Counted from the first letter of the stretch, positions 11,395-23,680 are shown. The stretch is DNA of 64,000 nucleotides from Arctopsyche grandis (GCF_051622035.1 NC_135357.1:13909001-13973000), one strand, 5' to 3'. Translations and numbers: made by a program. Notes: generated by a model from the sequence alone, not told the origin.

Positions 11395-14260
11395 ATGGCC
11401 AAAGTGCACATCACCAACGTGGTGGTGCTGGACAACCCGAGCCCCTTCCTCAACCCGTTCCAGTTCGAGCTGACGTTCGAGTGCATCGAAGAGCTCAAGG
11501 AGGACCTCGAGTGGAAGATGATCTACGTGGGCTCGGCTGAGACGGAGGAGCACGACCAGGTCCTCGACACCATCTACGTGGGGCCGATCCCCGAGGGACG
11601 GCACATGTTCGTCTTCCAGGCCCCCCCGCCGGACGTGTCTCGCATCCCCGAAGGAGACGCCCTCGGAGTCACCGTTGTCCTGCTCACGTGCGCCTACAGA
11701 GGCCAGGAGTTCGTCCGGGTCGGATATTTCATCAATAATGAGTACGCCGATACCGAACCCGAGCTCCGAGAGAACCCACCTACCAAACCCCACTTTGATA
11801 AGGTATACATTCATATATTTTCAATTACTTTGTTCTTAATGATATACATCAATGCACTAACTAATACGTCACATTTATAATTGAAAATGTGACGGTTTAT
11901 ATTCAATTCATTTTTTTTATAATTTATTTAAATAATGTATCATAAGTTGATTTATTAGCATTAAACAAAATACTTTCATATATTTGAAACAAAATGATCA
12001 ACTTGGAAATACGGTTTATTATTGGAAAGTATCAGTTCAATAAATGACCTTAAGAGGGCTGGACAGCAGCGCCTTGTCCATACAAACGTACTATACTTCT
12101 CCCTTCCTCAATTATGGCACTAGAGAAATTATTTTTTAATATGCTATGGATATCCACCATTGGGGTGCATCTATCGTTTTATTTTTTTGATTAATTATTT
12201 TTTATGTGAGCTAGGAGCCGCCAAACATCTATAAAATCGCCATTTTTTTACACCCACGAAACGAGTCCAGCGTGCTTATATAAAGGTCGATTTAAAAAAA
12301 AATACGCCGATAGATGCACAGAAAGTATCTTTCTCATACCGATGATGAAATTTTTTTAAAAATTGGTCCAGTTTTGGAGGAGAAAATAGTAGAATACGAA
12401 ACCTCGATTTTGTCAAATTAAAATTCGTTTTATCTGGTTGAAGCGCAACTGTCGCATTCACTCAATAAATATATTGATATATATTGTCGCATTCACTCAA
12501 TATATACATACACTCAATATATATATCGAAGAAAGGAAAGGTAACAAAATTAAGGTTTCGGGTGTACAGCCCTCTTAAGTCATTGATCATCGTCATTGTT
12601 TAATGAGAATAATTTGTCATTTTTCAAAATATGTATTTAAAAAATATCCAACTGTTTATTCACACACATGTTTATACATATATAATTTCAATATTTATAT
12701 TGAAAAATGCAGATTTTTTCCATAGATTAATTTTATTACGTCTTTGTATCTCACTCAATCAGTTTTAGCAGAGATAGTATGTGAACTGGTTAAAGTTTAA
12801 AGCATGAATTAAGCTTGATTTCAAAACATTGTAGTATACCGTTAGAAATCTACATAAATTTAAAGAGAAAGTGCATAAAATTGTAACTTTTGCTCATTCA
12901 TTCCATTATAATCACAGATAAAATGTGTAAAGCTCATTTGAAATGCTTTTAGTTAAACTTAGAAGCAAAATTTTACGTAGACAATACTTCCCTGCCTCAC
13001 TCAGTTGGTGGTCTCTATGAAGCAGATTTGAATGAATCACTCAATTCATCCTTATGATTGTGTCTGCATTCTTCTGATGATGTATCCAGTTGAAGGGAGT
13101 CAAACCTATATATTTAAATAATATTGGTTCCATTCAACTCGATATTCCACGTATCTTTTTATTTTAGTGTAATTATGAATTGACTCCAATGAAATGAAAC
13201 ATTTTATTTTTATATGCTTAACCCTTTGAGTGCTGACGTCTTTTCTGTTGAAAGCCCGCCACGCTGAAAATTTCGCCAATATTTCCAACTAGAATTATTT
13301 AGTAATCCAATAGGAAGCAGGTATAAAAATTGTAGCTAGTCTAAACAAACCCTAGATAACTAACGCCGAGGATTTCGAGTTTTATGAAGGTGTGTTTAGA
13401 CTCTCTAATATATCTTGCAACAATATAAAATAAACAAAAGAAGTCTATTAATGAATGTATTTTTCCAAAACTAGTTCCATCTTCTTTATTGTTGTTAAAA
13501 TTTAATGCTCACAATCTAAATTCCAAGTCACAATTTAAAATACTCAGCAGTTAGGGATTTCCATCGGATAATTCTGCTGTGGTTATAAATTCGAGTCTTT
13601 ATAAACGTTGACATCTGAATGACACGGATTACACGACCCATGTTCAATGCATTTTTTTCAATGCTACCTTTAAAGGCTTAGCATTCTTGTTTACTTTCTA
13701 CTTACAAAATTTACAACGCCTATCGACGTATTGTAGGCCTATGGACTTGTAAGCAAAACGCCGATCGACATAGGTCAGCATTCAAAGGGTTAAGTTATTA
13801 CTCAACCTGCACCACAATTATATACCAGATGTTTTAAACAAAGTGGAAATACAAATTACTTGACCTAAATCTTTAAAATAATTAGCAATTACGAAAAATT
13901 TCAACGAGATCTTATGTATTGTATATAGGCAGTTGGTTTATCGTATGGTTTATCAAACATACAATCAATCAAATGTGATAAAATAAACAAAGCAGTTTTA
14001 GAAAGTGCTTACGTATAACTGATTATTATTACGAAAGGTGTAAAATTAATCAACTATGTAAATAATAATTTAATATTAATTTCGTTTGTTGTTTTTTTTT
14101 TTAGGTTATTAGGAATATTTTGGGCTCTCAACCTAGAGTGACTAGATTCAAAGTGAATTGGGATGAAGCACCTTCGAATAATGCGCCTGCTCAACCACCT
14201 CCACCGCCGATATCGACGTACATGGATAACTCAAATTCTGTAGCTGCGTTGGAGTGTTGA
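11395..14260 (+). CDS. asf1: Histone H3-H4 chaperone ASF1
   Basis: Two exons, 11395-11802 and 14105-14260, joined in phase 0, encode 187 residues. It starts MAKVHITNVVVLDNPSPF and contains the family landmarks FECIEELKEDLEWKMIYVGSA, the DQVLD strand, VGPIPEGRHMFVFQAPPPD, LLTCAYRGQEFVRVGYF with NNEY, and RNILGSQPRVTRFKVNW. Together these form the complete immunoglobulin-like ASF1 core of about 155 residues. The core binds the H3-H4 dimer and hands it to CAF-1 or HIRA for nucleosome assembly; this is family knowledge. The tail is short and unusual: a QPPPPP run, then a Ser/Asn-rich end finishing ALEC. Exon 1 is markedly GC-rich compared with its surroundings. The single 2.3-kb intron carries two TTAA MITEs. 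Confidence 0.97.
12054..12574. mobile_element. TTAA-flanked MITE 1 in the ASF1 intron
   Basis: The ends are GAGGGCTGGAC and GTACAGCCCTC, flanked by TTAA at 12050-12053 and 12575-12578. The flanking bases beyond are also near-palindromic (AATGACC / GTCATT). It is 521 bp with no coding capacity. The TTAA duplication suggests a piggyBac-derived nonautonomous element. Confidence 0.8.
13222..13789. mobile_element. TTAA-flanked MITE 2 in the ASF1 intron
   Basis: The ends CCCTTTGAGTGCTGAC and GTCAGCATTCAAAGGG are inverted repeats, flanked by TTAA (13218-13221 and 13790-13793). CCCTTTGA-type ends with TTAA are characteristic of piggyBac elements. It is 568 bp and non-coding. Confidence 0.85.
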
Positions 14261-14957
14261 CGTTAAAATTGACCATAAATAGACTGTAAATGCATAGAGA
14301 CTTCATAAATAAGAGTGATGCAGTGGGGATTCAGAAGAGTATAGTATATAGAATATTATGCCTATATATAATATAGAATATTATGTATGTATAGGCATAG
14401 TTTATATGTCAACAACCAGATGAATACCTGATAAAGTTTTTCAAGTGCTATTTTAACAATACATATATATGTACATTATAATTTTTATCTAACAACTAAT
14501 GTTTTTTATAGTTTATTGATACTCGTTTTCCTCAGTTTTAAATATCGACATTGTTGCTTATTGAACTTACGCTTATATAAGTCATTTTGTTATTATTTTA
14601 GTGTATTACATTTGAAATTTTTATTTTTCATTTCACATTTCTTTAATTTTTTTTTTTTTTTCAAATATAATATGTATTTATTGTATAATATGATAACGAA
14701 GGCAGTGCAAAACTAGGAATGTCAGTTCTGAAAATATTAAAATGTAAAAGGGTCCGAAAAAGGTTAAAGAATAGAAGTGTGATATTGATGTAACGAAAAA
14801 ACTTAATTTAAGTATTTTTACTCGTCAAATTATGATATCAATAGAATCACCATTCACTTTTATAAAATTCAAAATATTTTATTTTTCCTTCCTTTAAATA
14901 GAACAAAGAGTTTTATCTGTGATTCTATTGAGAAGTATGTATGTAGCATATAATAAA
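14261..14957 (+). other. ASF1 3' UTR region with poly(A) signal
   Basis: AT-rich, with no open frame of interest. An AATAAA at 14952-14957 is followed by T-rich sequence and is a reasonable cleavage signal; earlier AATAA-type strings occur near 14305. The 3' limit is unproven. Confidence 0.4.
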
Positions 14958-15059
14958 GTTATTTTGATATTAATAATAAAATTTCATAACACTGACCATT
15001 GTTTTATTTATTTATTCAACTTCATTTTTTTTACTTTATGTGCATACAGCGAAATGTTA

Positions 15060-15265
15060 TAGTAATAAAATTGGCTTTAGGCATTATATTGTTGTCAAGT
15101 GACGATTGTCCACAGACAATCCTAAATAATTTTAGCATCAGTCGTATTTGATTCTTGGTGGTCGATGTTTGTCCATTAAAAACTTCTCTGGGCAAATGCA
15201 TCGTTAAAAATTGCACAATACATTCAAAAACACAATAAACAACATGGGATACATTTTATAAGTAA
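15060..15265. repeat. Solo copy of the foldback arm
   Basis: It matches the right arm of the 7728-10238 element: TTGGCTTTAGGC, then TAATTTTAGCATCAGTCGTA, then CACAATACATTCAAAAACAC, ending ACATGGGATACATTTTATA. It is diverged and carries small deletions. Confidence 0.75.
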
Positions 15266-15829
15266 ATTGATCATTTAAGTAACATATTATTCAATTAACA
15301 TCGTATATGAAAGTTTTCATGAAAGCGTCTTGGCGACAGCTAGCATACGCATACGCGTACAATATTTCGTAGTTATGGAAACGGTACGCGTGTTATTGAA
15401 ACAAGAAATGTATTCGAAAGGGCGCTTCTGTTATTATAACATTTCTCTGTGTGCATATCAATAGTTGGAGTATTGTGATCTGAGAAAATTCTATATCAAG
15501 ATTTTTTATTAGATTTCTTCTAATTATGTATGTACTTTTCCTACCATGTTAATCAAAGTTAATCGAAAATACATTTAAACATATTAAAATGATTATTAGA
15601 TGAAACGCTCTTATAAATAGCTGATTATCGCCTATTCAAAATTTTCTTGATAATCAATGCACTCGTGGAACATAATTCCAGAAATTTCCAGACTGCCTTA
15701 ATTTAATTTTCCTGTAGATATATGTATGTATTATCGACTCGATAGCTTAACAAAATTTATTTATCTTAAAATTAGAATAAATAAATATAAATTGAAAGAA
15801 AATACCCTAATTAAAGAACAAGTTTTGAA
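15266..15829. other. Intergenic, nothing recognised
   Basis: AT-rich sequence between the solo foldback arm and the Tigger remnant. I see no coding signal or clear repeat here. Confidence 0.35.
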
Positions 15830-17042
15830 TATAGGTATACCTTGACTTATGACGAAGATACGTTCTTGCCTTACGTCGGTCATAAATCGAATTTCATATG
15901 AATCGTCAAAAAAATAATAAAAATATTTCAATTCAATCGATTTCATTTATTTGAAAATGTATATATTTAATAATTCAAATGAATCTTGACTTATAACAAA
16001 TAAAATTTCCTCGTCATCTATACTTATATAAGTACAATAAATTTGTTTATCTTCAAGGAGAGGTGAAGCAGTGTCAGTTTTTTTTTTTTTTTTTATACAT
16101 ATAGGATATATAAAAAAATATAGGTACATACGATGTCTAATTTTGATCGAACAGTGTCCTGTTTCTTCTGCAGCATTCAATATTTTCTTGAATTCGGTGG
16201 CTCACACTTGAAAATATTTCTTTATCTACATCCATTTCTTAAATTGTTTGCCTTCCTCAGGCATGATGGAACTAATTGGAAGAAAATGCCTGAGGAAGGC
16301 AAACTATAATAGCATGGTTTCATTCAAAATTTGTTCCATCATATGTTCTTCATTTCTAATCAACGTATCGAATTTTTTAATGAAGTCTTTAACAGCTTTG
16401 TATTCGTCATTTGCTGTCACCATTTTTTACATCATTGTAATTCGCCTTTTTTATAATGTTTTTTTTTTCTCCTTTACTTCATAGCTTCGGATATGCTCAC
16501 TCATTTTGTTCATGTGTTTATTAGGCGCAATGGAATTTGTTTCTCAATCTTATAATCGATCCAAATCGCTTTAGTGGCTTCACGAATTCGTTCCATATCT
16601 TTTAAAATAGTTGAGATCGTTGAATGAGACAATTTTAGGTCACAAACTAAGTAAATCACCTTTTTACCACTATTTCCTTTACCAGGCATTATGGACACAA
16701 TTTGTTAATTGTTAACACACCAAAAATATAAAGTATATTGTATGTACATATATTGTAATAAATCGTCTTATAAATGAAAATTCAAGATTGACAAAATATA
16801 CATAGATACACATCTAAAAACAATAATGAACAAATGAATCAATTGTGCAAACGTATTATCTTCATGACTGAAAAAAAATAATGAATTAACAAAGAAAATT
16901 ATGTCATATCTACTAAATCTCGAAAGTATGCGCCATTTCATACCGCCTCTGATTTAATAGTCATTTAAAAAAATAATTTTCTAAAAATCGTTGATTTCTT
17001 TGTGATAAGTACGGATCGTCTTAAGTCAAGAACTGTCTATAC
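15830..17042 (-). pseudogene. Decayed pogo/Tigger-like DNA transposon
   Basis: The ends share CTTGACTTATGACGA (near 15840) and the inverted TCGTCTTAAGTCAAG (near 17030), both next to TATA-type sequence, fitting TA target duplication in Tc1/mariner-pogo elements. On the minus strand, 16698-16510 encodes GKKVIYLVCDLKLSHSTIS, followed by further basic residues; this resembles the N-terminal helix-turn-helix of Tigger/CENP-B-like transposases. Further downstream, about 16190-16130, an in-frame remnant reads NAAEETGHCSIKIRH. The reading frame is broken repeatedly, and the catalytic DDE domain is not recognisable. It is inactive. Confidence 0.6.
16246..16304. repeat. 19-bp perfect hairpin inside the Tigger remnant
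   Basis: GTTTGCCTTCCTCAGGCAT at 16246-16264 is exactly reverse-complemented at 16286-16304, with a 21-nt loop. It is probably an inverted duplication inside the dead element. Confidence 0.85.
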
Positions 17043-18337
17043 ATATTTTGCCTGCAATATTTCCAAATATCTGATTAAAACCATATATGGTATGTACATA
17101 CATATCGCTAAAGAATAGAAAAATTGCACAATTCATAAATATATTTATGTGAACTCATACTGCTACTTTAAAGAACCTTGATGTAATAGCAATCAAAAAG
17201 ATGCATTGTTAAGGCAAGTACATCGTATTTTTTTTATCAATGAAATATGTTAATTCTCAATGTCCTTGTGAATAATGGCAAGTGTGACTGGAATATTAAC
17301 ACAATGTACAGATGTACTCAATACTTTTTTAAGTTGATATTTTACACATCTTAGTGAAAACAACTCCAGTGACAAACTGAATCAGCATTATAATTTCCAT
17401 ATGTTTACAAATAAGTTTGTATATAATTTTCCTACTCATGTGTCGATCAAATGCATGCTACTTTATTGATTGTGCAAATTACAAAAAATTCACAATAGGT
17501 ATTAGCAATTTTTAAAACCATATGTTTGAATATTTAAATCATTATCAAACATGTGCTTAATACCAGTTTTTTTACTACAAAACTGGTTTAGATCTGATGT
17601 ACATATGTATGTAGTATCGAGTAAGTCACCACATGATGTTATATATGTATAATATAAATATTAAATTAATCCAAACATGATTTCAATTGCTTAGGGAAAT
17701 AACATATTTTAAATTTTATATTGAAGAAATATAATTAATTTTACCGTATGTTCAACTACTGGTGGTTGCAATTTACAGCTTGCTTATTGAATAGACCAGT
17801 AGAAGGCAGATATTCATTCACATCGCACATATTCACTGCTTTCCAATATGATATTCAAATGTATTGGAAAAACTTCAATATTCCTTTGTATTTTGCATTA
17901 GTAAGTTAAAAATAAATTATATAATTCTCTATACTAAAAAAATGTTCATACTTTAATTTCTATTAATTTATAATTATAATTAATAATTTAATATATTTTT
18001 AAGTTAAGACACATCCCTATAAAACGATTATGCCCGAATCAGATTATTTTTTTATATTCCATCTTTATTTTTATCTTATCAATTTATCAGATTTGTAATA
18101 TTATAATGGTTGCTATACAGTCAAGTTGAGACTCTTGACTATATTGTAGCTTCTATAAATTTATCACTACAAATACCAGATGTGCAGTGGAAAAGTGATA
18201 AATTAAAAAAAAAAAGTGTATTATTTTTTTCCAACTATTATATCAAGTCTATTGCAAATTCTAACTCTCGCACATTTATTAAAATTTTAACTAATTTACA
18301 TACATGTAAATAATATATTTCATATTTTTAATTTCAG
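17043..18337. other. Upstream region of ApepP, no exon identified
   Basis: AT-rich. The acceptor at 18336-18337 implies an upstream exon somewhere here, but I cannot choose a donor or a first exon from the sequence. Confidence 0.4.
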
Positions 18338-18425
18338 TATCTCAGCTTTTAGTATATTTAATCATTCATTGACTGAAGGTCAGTCGTCATCATTCAATAA
18401 AGACGACCATCAGCTATCGAAAAGA

Positions 18426-21400
18426 ATGACTTCCCAGCTGGCTTCATCTGCCGTTAGACTCGCAAGACTCAGAGCTCTTATGAAAAGCTCATCAGAACTG
18501 AAAGCATACATCATACCTACAGCAGATGCTCATCAAGTATTAAAAATGAACTGTATGTTTAAACTCTGTAACTATTTTAGCACTAATTATTTTCAAATTT
18601 TCCAGAGTGAATACATTTCCAGTTATGATTCGAAGAGGGCATTCATATCTGGTTTCACTGGATCTGCTGGCACCGTTATAGTTACCCCAGATGAAGCCCT
18701 GCTTTGGACTGATGGTCGATACTATCTTCAAGCCAGCACTCAGTTGGATAGTAATTGGCAATTAATGAAGGAATGTTAGTATATATTGTTGCATTTTATG
18801 TTAATTGAAACTTGTACATATACGTTCATTAAATATATGATTATGTGTATTTTATCTTTATAGCGCTTCCAACAACTTTGTCTAGAGATAAGTGGCTTGT
18901 TAAAAATCTTCCACCCAAATCTAATGTAGGTGCTAATCCTATGCTTTTATCTAATGCTGAATGGGAACCTTTGCAAGTATGCATAAATTAGTACAAACTG
19001 CATTCTTAATTTCATGTTTATAAGTAGGTAAGTAGTATGCTAATGATCACAAATTTATGTCTTTTAGACTGCATTGCACAAAGCTGGTCATACTCTCATT
19101 CCGGTTGAAACAGATTTGATAGATACAGTTTGGAACGAGGATGAAATTGAAAGACCAAAACAACCATCAAATAGTATATTTCCTCTGCCATTGAAATTTT
19201 CAGGTAAATCTATATCTGAAAAGTTGAACGATATTCGAGAAAAGATGGTAGAAAAGAATGCAAGCATTTTGATCATAACAGCTTTGGATAGTGTCGCATG
19301 TAAGTTTTTAATTTATTTTTTATGTAAATACATATATTTAAAAGCTTATAATTTTGTATTAATACAGTTTTAAATTTCAGATCTACTGAATTTGCGTGGT
19401 TCTGACATTCCATACAATCCTGTGTTTTACAGTTATGTTATTGTAACGCGTCAACCAGATCAAATTCATTTTGTAACAAGACCAGAGTTATTTGATCAGA
19501 GTGTAGAAGCTCACTTCGACCAAGAAGGAATAAAAGAACAATTGAAGATACATCCTTATACCGACATCCTTAACGTGGTTCAAGAAATAGTTAGTGCTCA
19601 TTTGATTAAGTAAAATTAATAAAATACGAGTTTCAACAATATACATTTCAATCATATTTAATATGCAGGTTACAACATATTTGACAGCAAAAAGTGAATC
19701 AGATGAAGATACAATAGTATGGGTTTCTCATGGTTCTAGTAGAGCTATTCATTTAGCTGCCAAAGTTATCTCATCTAAAACCGATTTGGTAACTGATATT
19801 ACACCAATTGATGCTATGAAAGCTGTCAAAAATGATGTTGAGACACAGGTCAATATACATTTTATTCAACAAATACCATTTGTACATATTTCGTACATGA
19901 TATTTATTTTTCATTCAAACTACTTGTGTATTTTAGGGAATGATCAACTCTCATGTAAGAGATGGTGCTGCACTCGCACAATTCTTTTCGTGGTTGGAAG
20001 ACGAGCTAGTTAATAAAGGTAATAAAAGCATTTCAGAAATATCAGCTGCTGACGCGCTAGAGAAATTTAGAAGGTACATATGTATATTATCATAACATAT
20101 TATGAATAATTGTATAAACGTAATACTGATGATACTTTTAATTTACAGCCAACTACCACTCTATGTGGGTCTTTCGTTTAATACCATAAGCTCATCGGGT
20201 CCCAACGGTGCTGTCATCCATTACGATCCAGAACCTGAGACTAATAGAATTCTATCTGTTGATGATTTGTACTTATGTGATTCGGGAGCTCAATTTTGGT
20301 ATGAACGCTCTTAAATTATATTTTCCATAAATACTGTAACAATATCACTGAGCAACAAAAAAAAATAGTGGATTGGAGATAAATCAATCTTTACTAAGTT
20401 TGACTCACTGAATTCGAATATGACAATTATTTTTGTTGGTTTGGTCTCGTTTATAAGATATGAGCGTTTAATAAATGCACAATTTTTACAGATTTTTGAC
20501 TTTTGCAGTATTTAACTCAAAATCTAGTTTTTCCATGTCAAAAGTAGGTATTGGAATCAATTCATTTACCGCTCGAATCAGTATTTTTAGATTAAAAAAA
20601 ATATTGAGGTAGAAAATAAACGCAGAGAAATATAAAGCTGGCCCAATAAATGTAAAATAGCACAGGAAAAAAAATCACTAGATAAATAATTATAGGTATT
20701 TTAAAGCAATAAAAAATCACAATCAATATAAAAAACATCGGACTATTGATTCAAATACTCACTTTGAGCACAACAATTCTTAATTTTGAGGTAAGACTGC
20801 AAAAACCAAAATACTGTAAAAATTGTGCATTTTTTTAAACGCTCATTTCTCATAAATGAGACCAAACCGGCAAAAATCATTAGCATATTCGAATTCAATG
20901 GATCAAAATTAGTAAAGATTGTTTAGTCTCCACACTAGTAAAGAAAAACGTTTTTTTTTTTTTTTGTTGCTCAGTGTATTTTAATTTTTATTTCATTTAA
21001 AGGGATGGCACAACAGATGTTACTCGAACCATGCATTTTGGACAACCGACTAAAGATCAAATTGAAGCTTTCACTCTTGTACTTAAAGGCCAAATCGCAC
21101 TCGGTACTTCAGTCTTCCCAACTAGAATTAAAGTTAATAAACATTGAATATATAGATAAATATTTCTTTATTTAAAGAAGTGTGTTTAAAATCACTACAT
21201 AATAATTTCAGGGAAACGTATTAGACACACTTGCAAGAAGGTATCTATGGCAAAAAGGAATGAATTATGCCCATGGTACTGGTCATGGAATAGGCTACTT
21301 TTTGAATGTTCATGAAGGTCCAATGGGAATTTCATGGAGGGAAATGCCCGATGATCCTGGCCTGGTATCCAATATGTTTTTGAGTAACGGTAATGATATT

Positions 21401-21953
21401 TCAATTAAAAATATATTAATATTGATGCATTACATAAACAAAATTAATCTTATCATGTTAATATTTAGAGCCGGGATATTACGAAAATGGAGAATATGGT
21501 ATACGTATCGAAGACATAATAAGAATTGTCACACTGGTGCCACCAGGAGACATAAATACAGGTAAAATATATTAGCTATGATTAATTTTTATAGAATATG
21601 CAGATTGTATAATTATATGCATTTTTAAGATACACCGTTACCTCGCGGTCTCAGAGGAAACTTTGCTGGACAAGGGGCGCTTGGGTTTGAGACAATCACC
21701 ATGTCTCCCATTCAAAGGAAAATGATCGATATCAATATGCTCACTGATGAGGAGGTATTGTGTTATAAATTTTGCAACAATATCTTATTTAAATAAATAT
21801 TACCTACTTATCATATGAATGAATTCACAGATTCAATACATTGACAACTATCACAGCATGGTTTTGAAGAAAGTGAGTCCAGTTTTAGACAGTCTTCAAT
21901 GGGGTTCAGCCAAATCCTGGCTTGCAGAAAATACGAAACCATTGAGAGGTTGA
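18426..21953 (+). CDS. ApepP: Xaa-Pro aminopeptidase, cytosolic XPNPEP1/ApepP type
   Basis: Thirteen coding exons: 18426-18536, 18606-18774, 18864-18976, 19068-19299, 19381-19589, 19669-19848, 19937-20073, 20149-20298, 21003-21132, 21212-21389, 21469-21561, 21630-21754 and 21831-21953. They total 1950 bp (649 residues), and all phases match. The protein aligns end to end by eye with XPNPEP1: [57 protein letters not shown]. Metal-binding residues of the pita-bread fold are present: Asp in CDSGAQF, Asp in DGTTDVTRT, His in HGTGHG, Glu in NEPGYY and Glu in GFET. The enzyme removes an N-terminal residue before proline using two Mn ions. The first coding exon is open back to an acceptor at 18337, so an N-terminal extension is possible; the ATG at 18426 gives a start typical of the cytosolic form. 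The donor of exon 5 is GTTAGT at 19590, which alone keeps the frame. Confidence 0.95.
20346..20976. mobile_element. 631-bp inverted-repeat transposon in an ApepP intron
   Basis: The ends CACTGAGCAACAAAAA and TTTTTGTTGCTCAGTG are inverted and flanked by TAT on each side. The inverted similarity continues inward for more than 100 bp (TCTTTACTAAGTTTGA... and its complement; AAACGCTCAT / ATGAGCGTTTA; AAAAATTGTGCA / TGCACAATTTTT). It has no coding capacity. It resembles a Tc1/mariner-type MITE by its TA-containing flanks. It accounts for most of the 704-bp intron 8. Confidence 0.85.
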
Positions 21954-22062
21954 ATTATTTATCTACAATCAGAGAAATGTTTGTTACATTTCTCAGTCTT
22001 CAATAGTCTTCTTTTAACTATCTAATATTGATATACTTCTATATACTCGTACTACATATATC

Positions 22063-22068
22063 AATAAA
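22063..22068 (+). terminator. Poly(A) signal AATAAA of ApepP
   Basis: AATAAA lies 110 bp after the TGA and is followed by a T-rich tract, the usual arrangement for 3' end formation. Confidence 0.6.
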
Positions 22069-22530
22069 ATATTTTTGTATATTTTTTACAACTTAAGCTC
22101 ATTTAATGTATTTTTTTTTAACCTAAATAAATATAAGTAGTAAGTATCTTTTCATAAGCTTTTTATTATGTTTCTTATAAATATACATATGATATACTAA
22201 TACCTGATAGACATATTTTTGGGGAACGTTTGACCTCATTATTTTTCTTATAGGCACTATATATTCTTATATATTTTTCTTGTAGATTTCTGAACGCAAA
22301 AAATTTGCATTATATTTGTATGTATGAATTGATGTGGTCTATTTATGTTTTATACTGTTTTCATCTCACAAGGATATATTTTGAAAATTCTATAGGGCAG
22401 ATTATAAAGTTATAGAAAACAAATTGGATATATGCCTGATAGTATTGTATTATATTAATAGGGCAGTAGAAGTAGTTAAAATTGTTTATATCTTGGTCAA
22501 ATCATTGACATGTCTGGTAATAAAGAGACA
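22069..22530. other. Intergenic, nothing recognised
   Basis: AT-rich DNA downstream of ApepP. I see no coding signal before the LINE fragment. Confidence 0.35.
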
Positions 22531-23160
22531 TATTTATTTATTTAATATACTTGGGGGAGGCGGCAAAGCCGATAAGCCCAAGGGGTTTGAATAAACATAT
22601 TTTACAAATTATACATATATGCAATAAAAAAATGAGAAAAATTAAAATACATTAAAAAAACAATATTAAAATAAAATAAAATAAGAGAAGAAAAAAAATA
22701 TAAAATATATAAACAAAAAAGATAAAATACAGAAATATGATTATGGGAAAGAAGAATCACAAAAATCCTTTGGTTTTAAAAAAAGTATCAAGTTTATTCT
22801 TAAAAATATTAATATTAATAGAGGTTACTAAATCGTTGGGAAGACTATTTCAAACTGAAACCACTCTGTTAGAAAAGAATGTATCTCTGATCAATTTATT
22901 AGATTAATCTTTTTGGAGTCTAAGCGAGTGACCTCTGAGGTGAGTGTTAATGTTGAATGAAATAACATTAGACATATGACAATTATAGTGATTATTAAGA
23001 ATTTTATAGACTTCGATTAAGTCACCTCTAGTTCTTCTCGTCTCCAATGTGAAATTAGGATGGAGTGCATTTGGGAGAATGAATGCAGTATTCAAATCTA
23101 AAATGCCATTGAGCCTGAAGAAAAAAGATCTTCGATCAATGTGTCAATGTATTTTAGTCA
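22531..23160 (-). mobile_element. CR1-like LINE 3' fragment, copy A
   Basis: Read on the minus strand, it encodes the end of a reverse transcriptase protein: RRTRGDLIEVYKILNNH, then NTHLRGHSLRLQK, then FKNKLDTFFK in another frame. The 3' end is the signature GGCTTTGCCGCCTCCCCCAAGTAT, then (TAAA)n. The RRTRGD...EVYKIL and FKN.LD motifs are typical of the C-terminus in the CR1/L2/Crack-type LINEs. It is truncated at the 5' end and frameshifted. Related copies: 31641-31935 and 40918-41275. Confidence 0.85.
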
Positions 23161-23680
23161 CATCGACTTTTTTTGCCAACCTGTAAAATTGTTAGTAATT
23201 AAAATAATAGCGAGTATCAAAATACGGTTCAGTAATTATTGGTCATGAAGCGCTCGCCCAAAAATCACTAAAATCTCTATAACGGAACATCTGGCAGTCG
23301 AAAAGTCTATCATACTAACGAGAACTCGAGTGCCAAATATTCCGTATTCGCGATTTTCATGGTAAAAATTGTCTTCTGGGCGATCGCAATGTGATTCAAT
23401 TACTCAAAATACATATATAAAAATAAAGGAATTGAAAAAATCAAAAATTGATAGGTAACCCAATTTATTGAATTATTGGTAATTAAATAGGTCTAAATAA
23501 AAATTAAGTATATGTGTATGAATTTCCTACATTCCTACACAAATAAATCAATGAGAATATAAAAATAATGGAGTTCGAGACAGAGGAAAATATCGGCTTT
23601 GGCCACAACACATCAAAATACGTGCAATTCAACGATTTTATATATAATGTAATTTAAATTCATGATTTTTATAAAGAAAC
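23160..23680. mobile_element. hAT-like (GGGCTGTGGAGTC family) copy, interrupted
   Basis: It shares AAATTTATTG-AATTATTGGTAAT, TGTGTATGAATTTC and CGTGCAATTCAACGATTTTAT with the complete element at 55876-56394, and lies in inverse order to it. A palindromic ATCTGGCAC MITE (23228-23400) has inserted into it. The terminal repeats are lost. Confidence 0.65.
23228..23400. repeat. ATCTGGCAC palindromic MITE, copy 3
   Basis: It begins GGTTCAGTAATTATTGGTCA, contains TCACTAAAATCTCTATAACG and ACATCTGGCAG, then TTCCGTATTCGCGATTTTCA. It is inserted in an older hAT-like copy. It is the same family as 56480-56690, in the opposite orientation. Confidence 0.75.

Noticed and set aside
11173-11814. 213-residue minus-strand open frame
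   Set aside because: It is the antisense shadow of GC-rich ASF1 exon 1 and its leader.
18110-18313. Possible upstream ApepP exon (67-residue frame)
   Set aside because: It has no good donor in the required phase before 18337, and the sequence does not look like a leader peptide.
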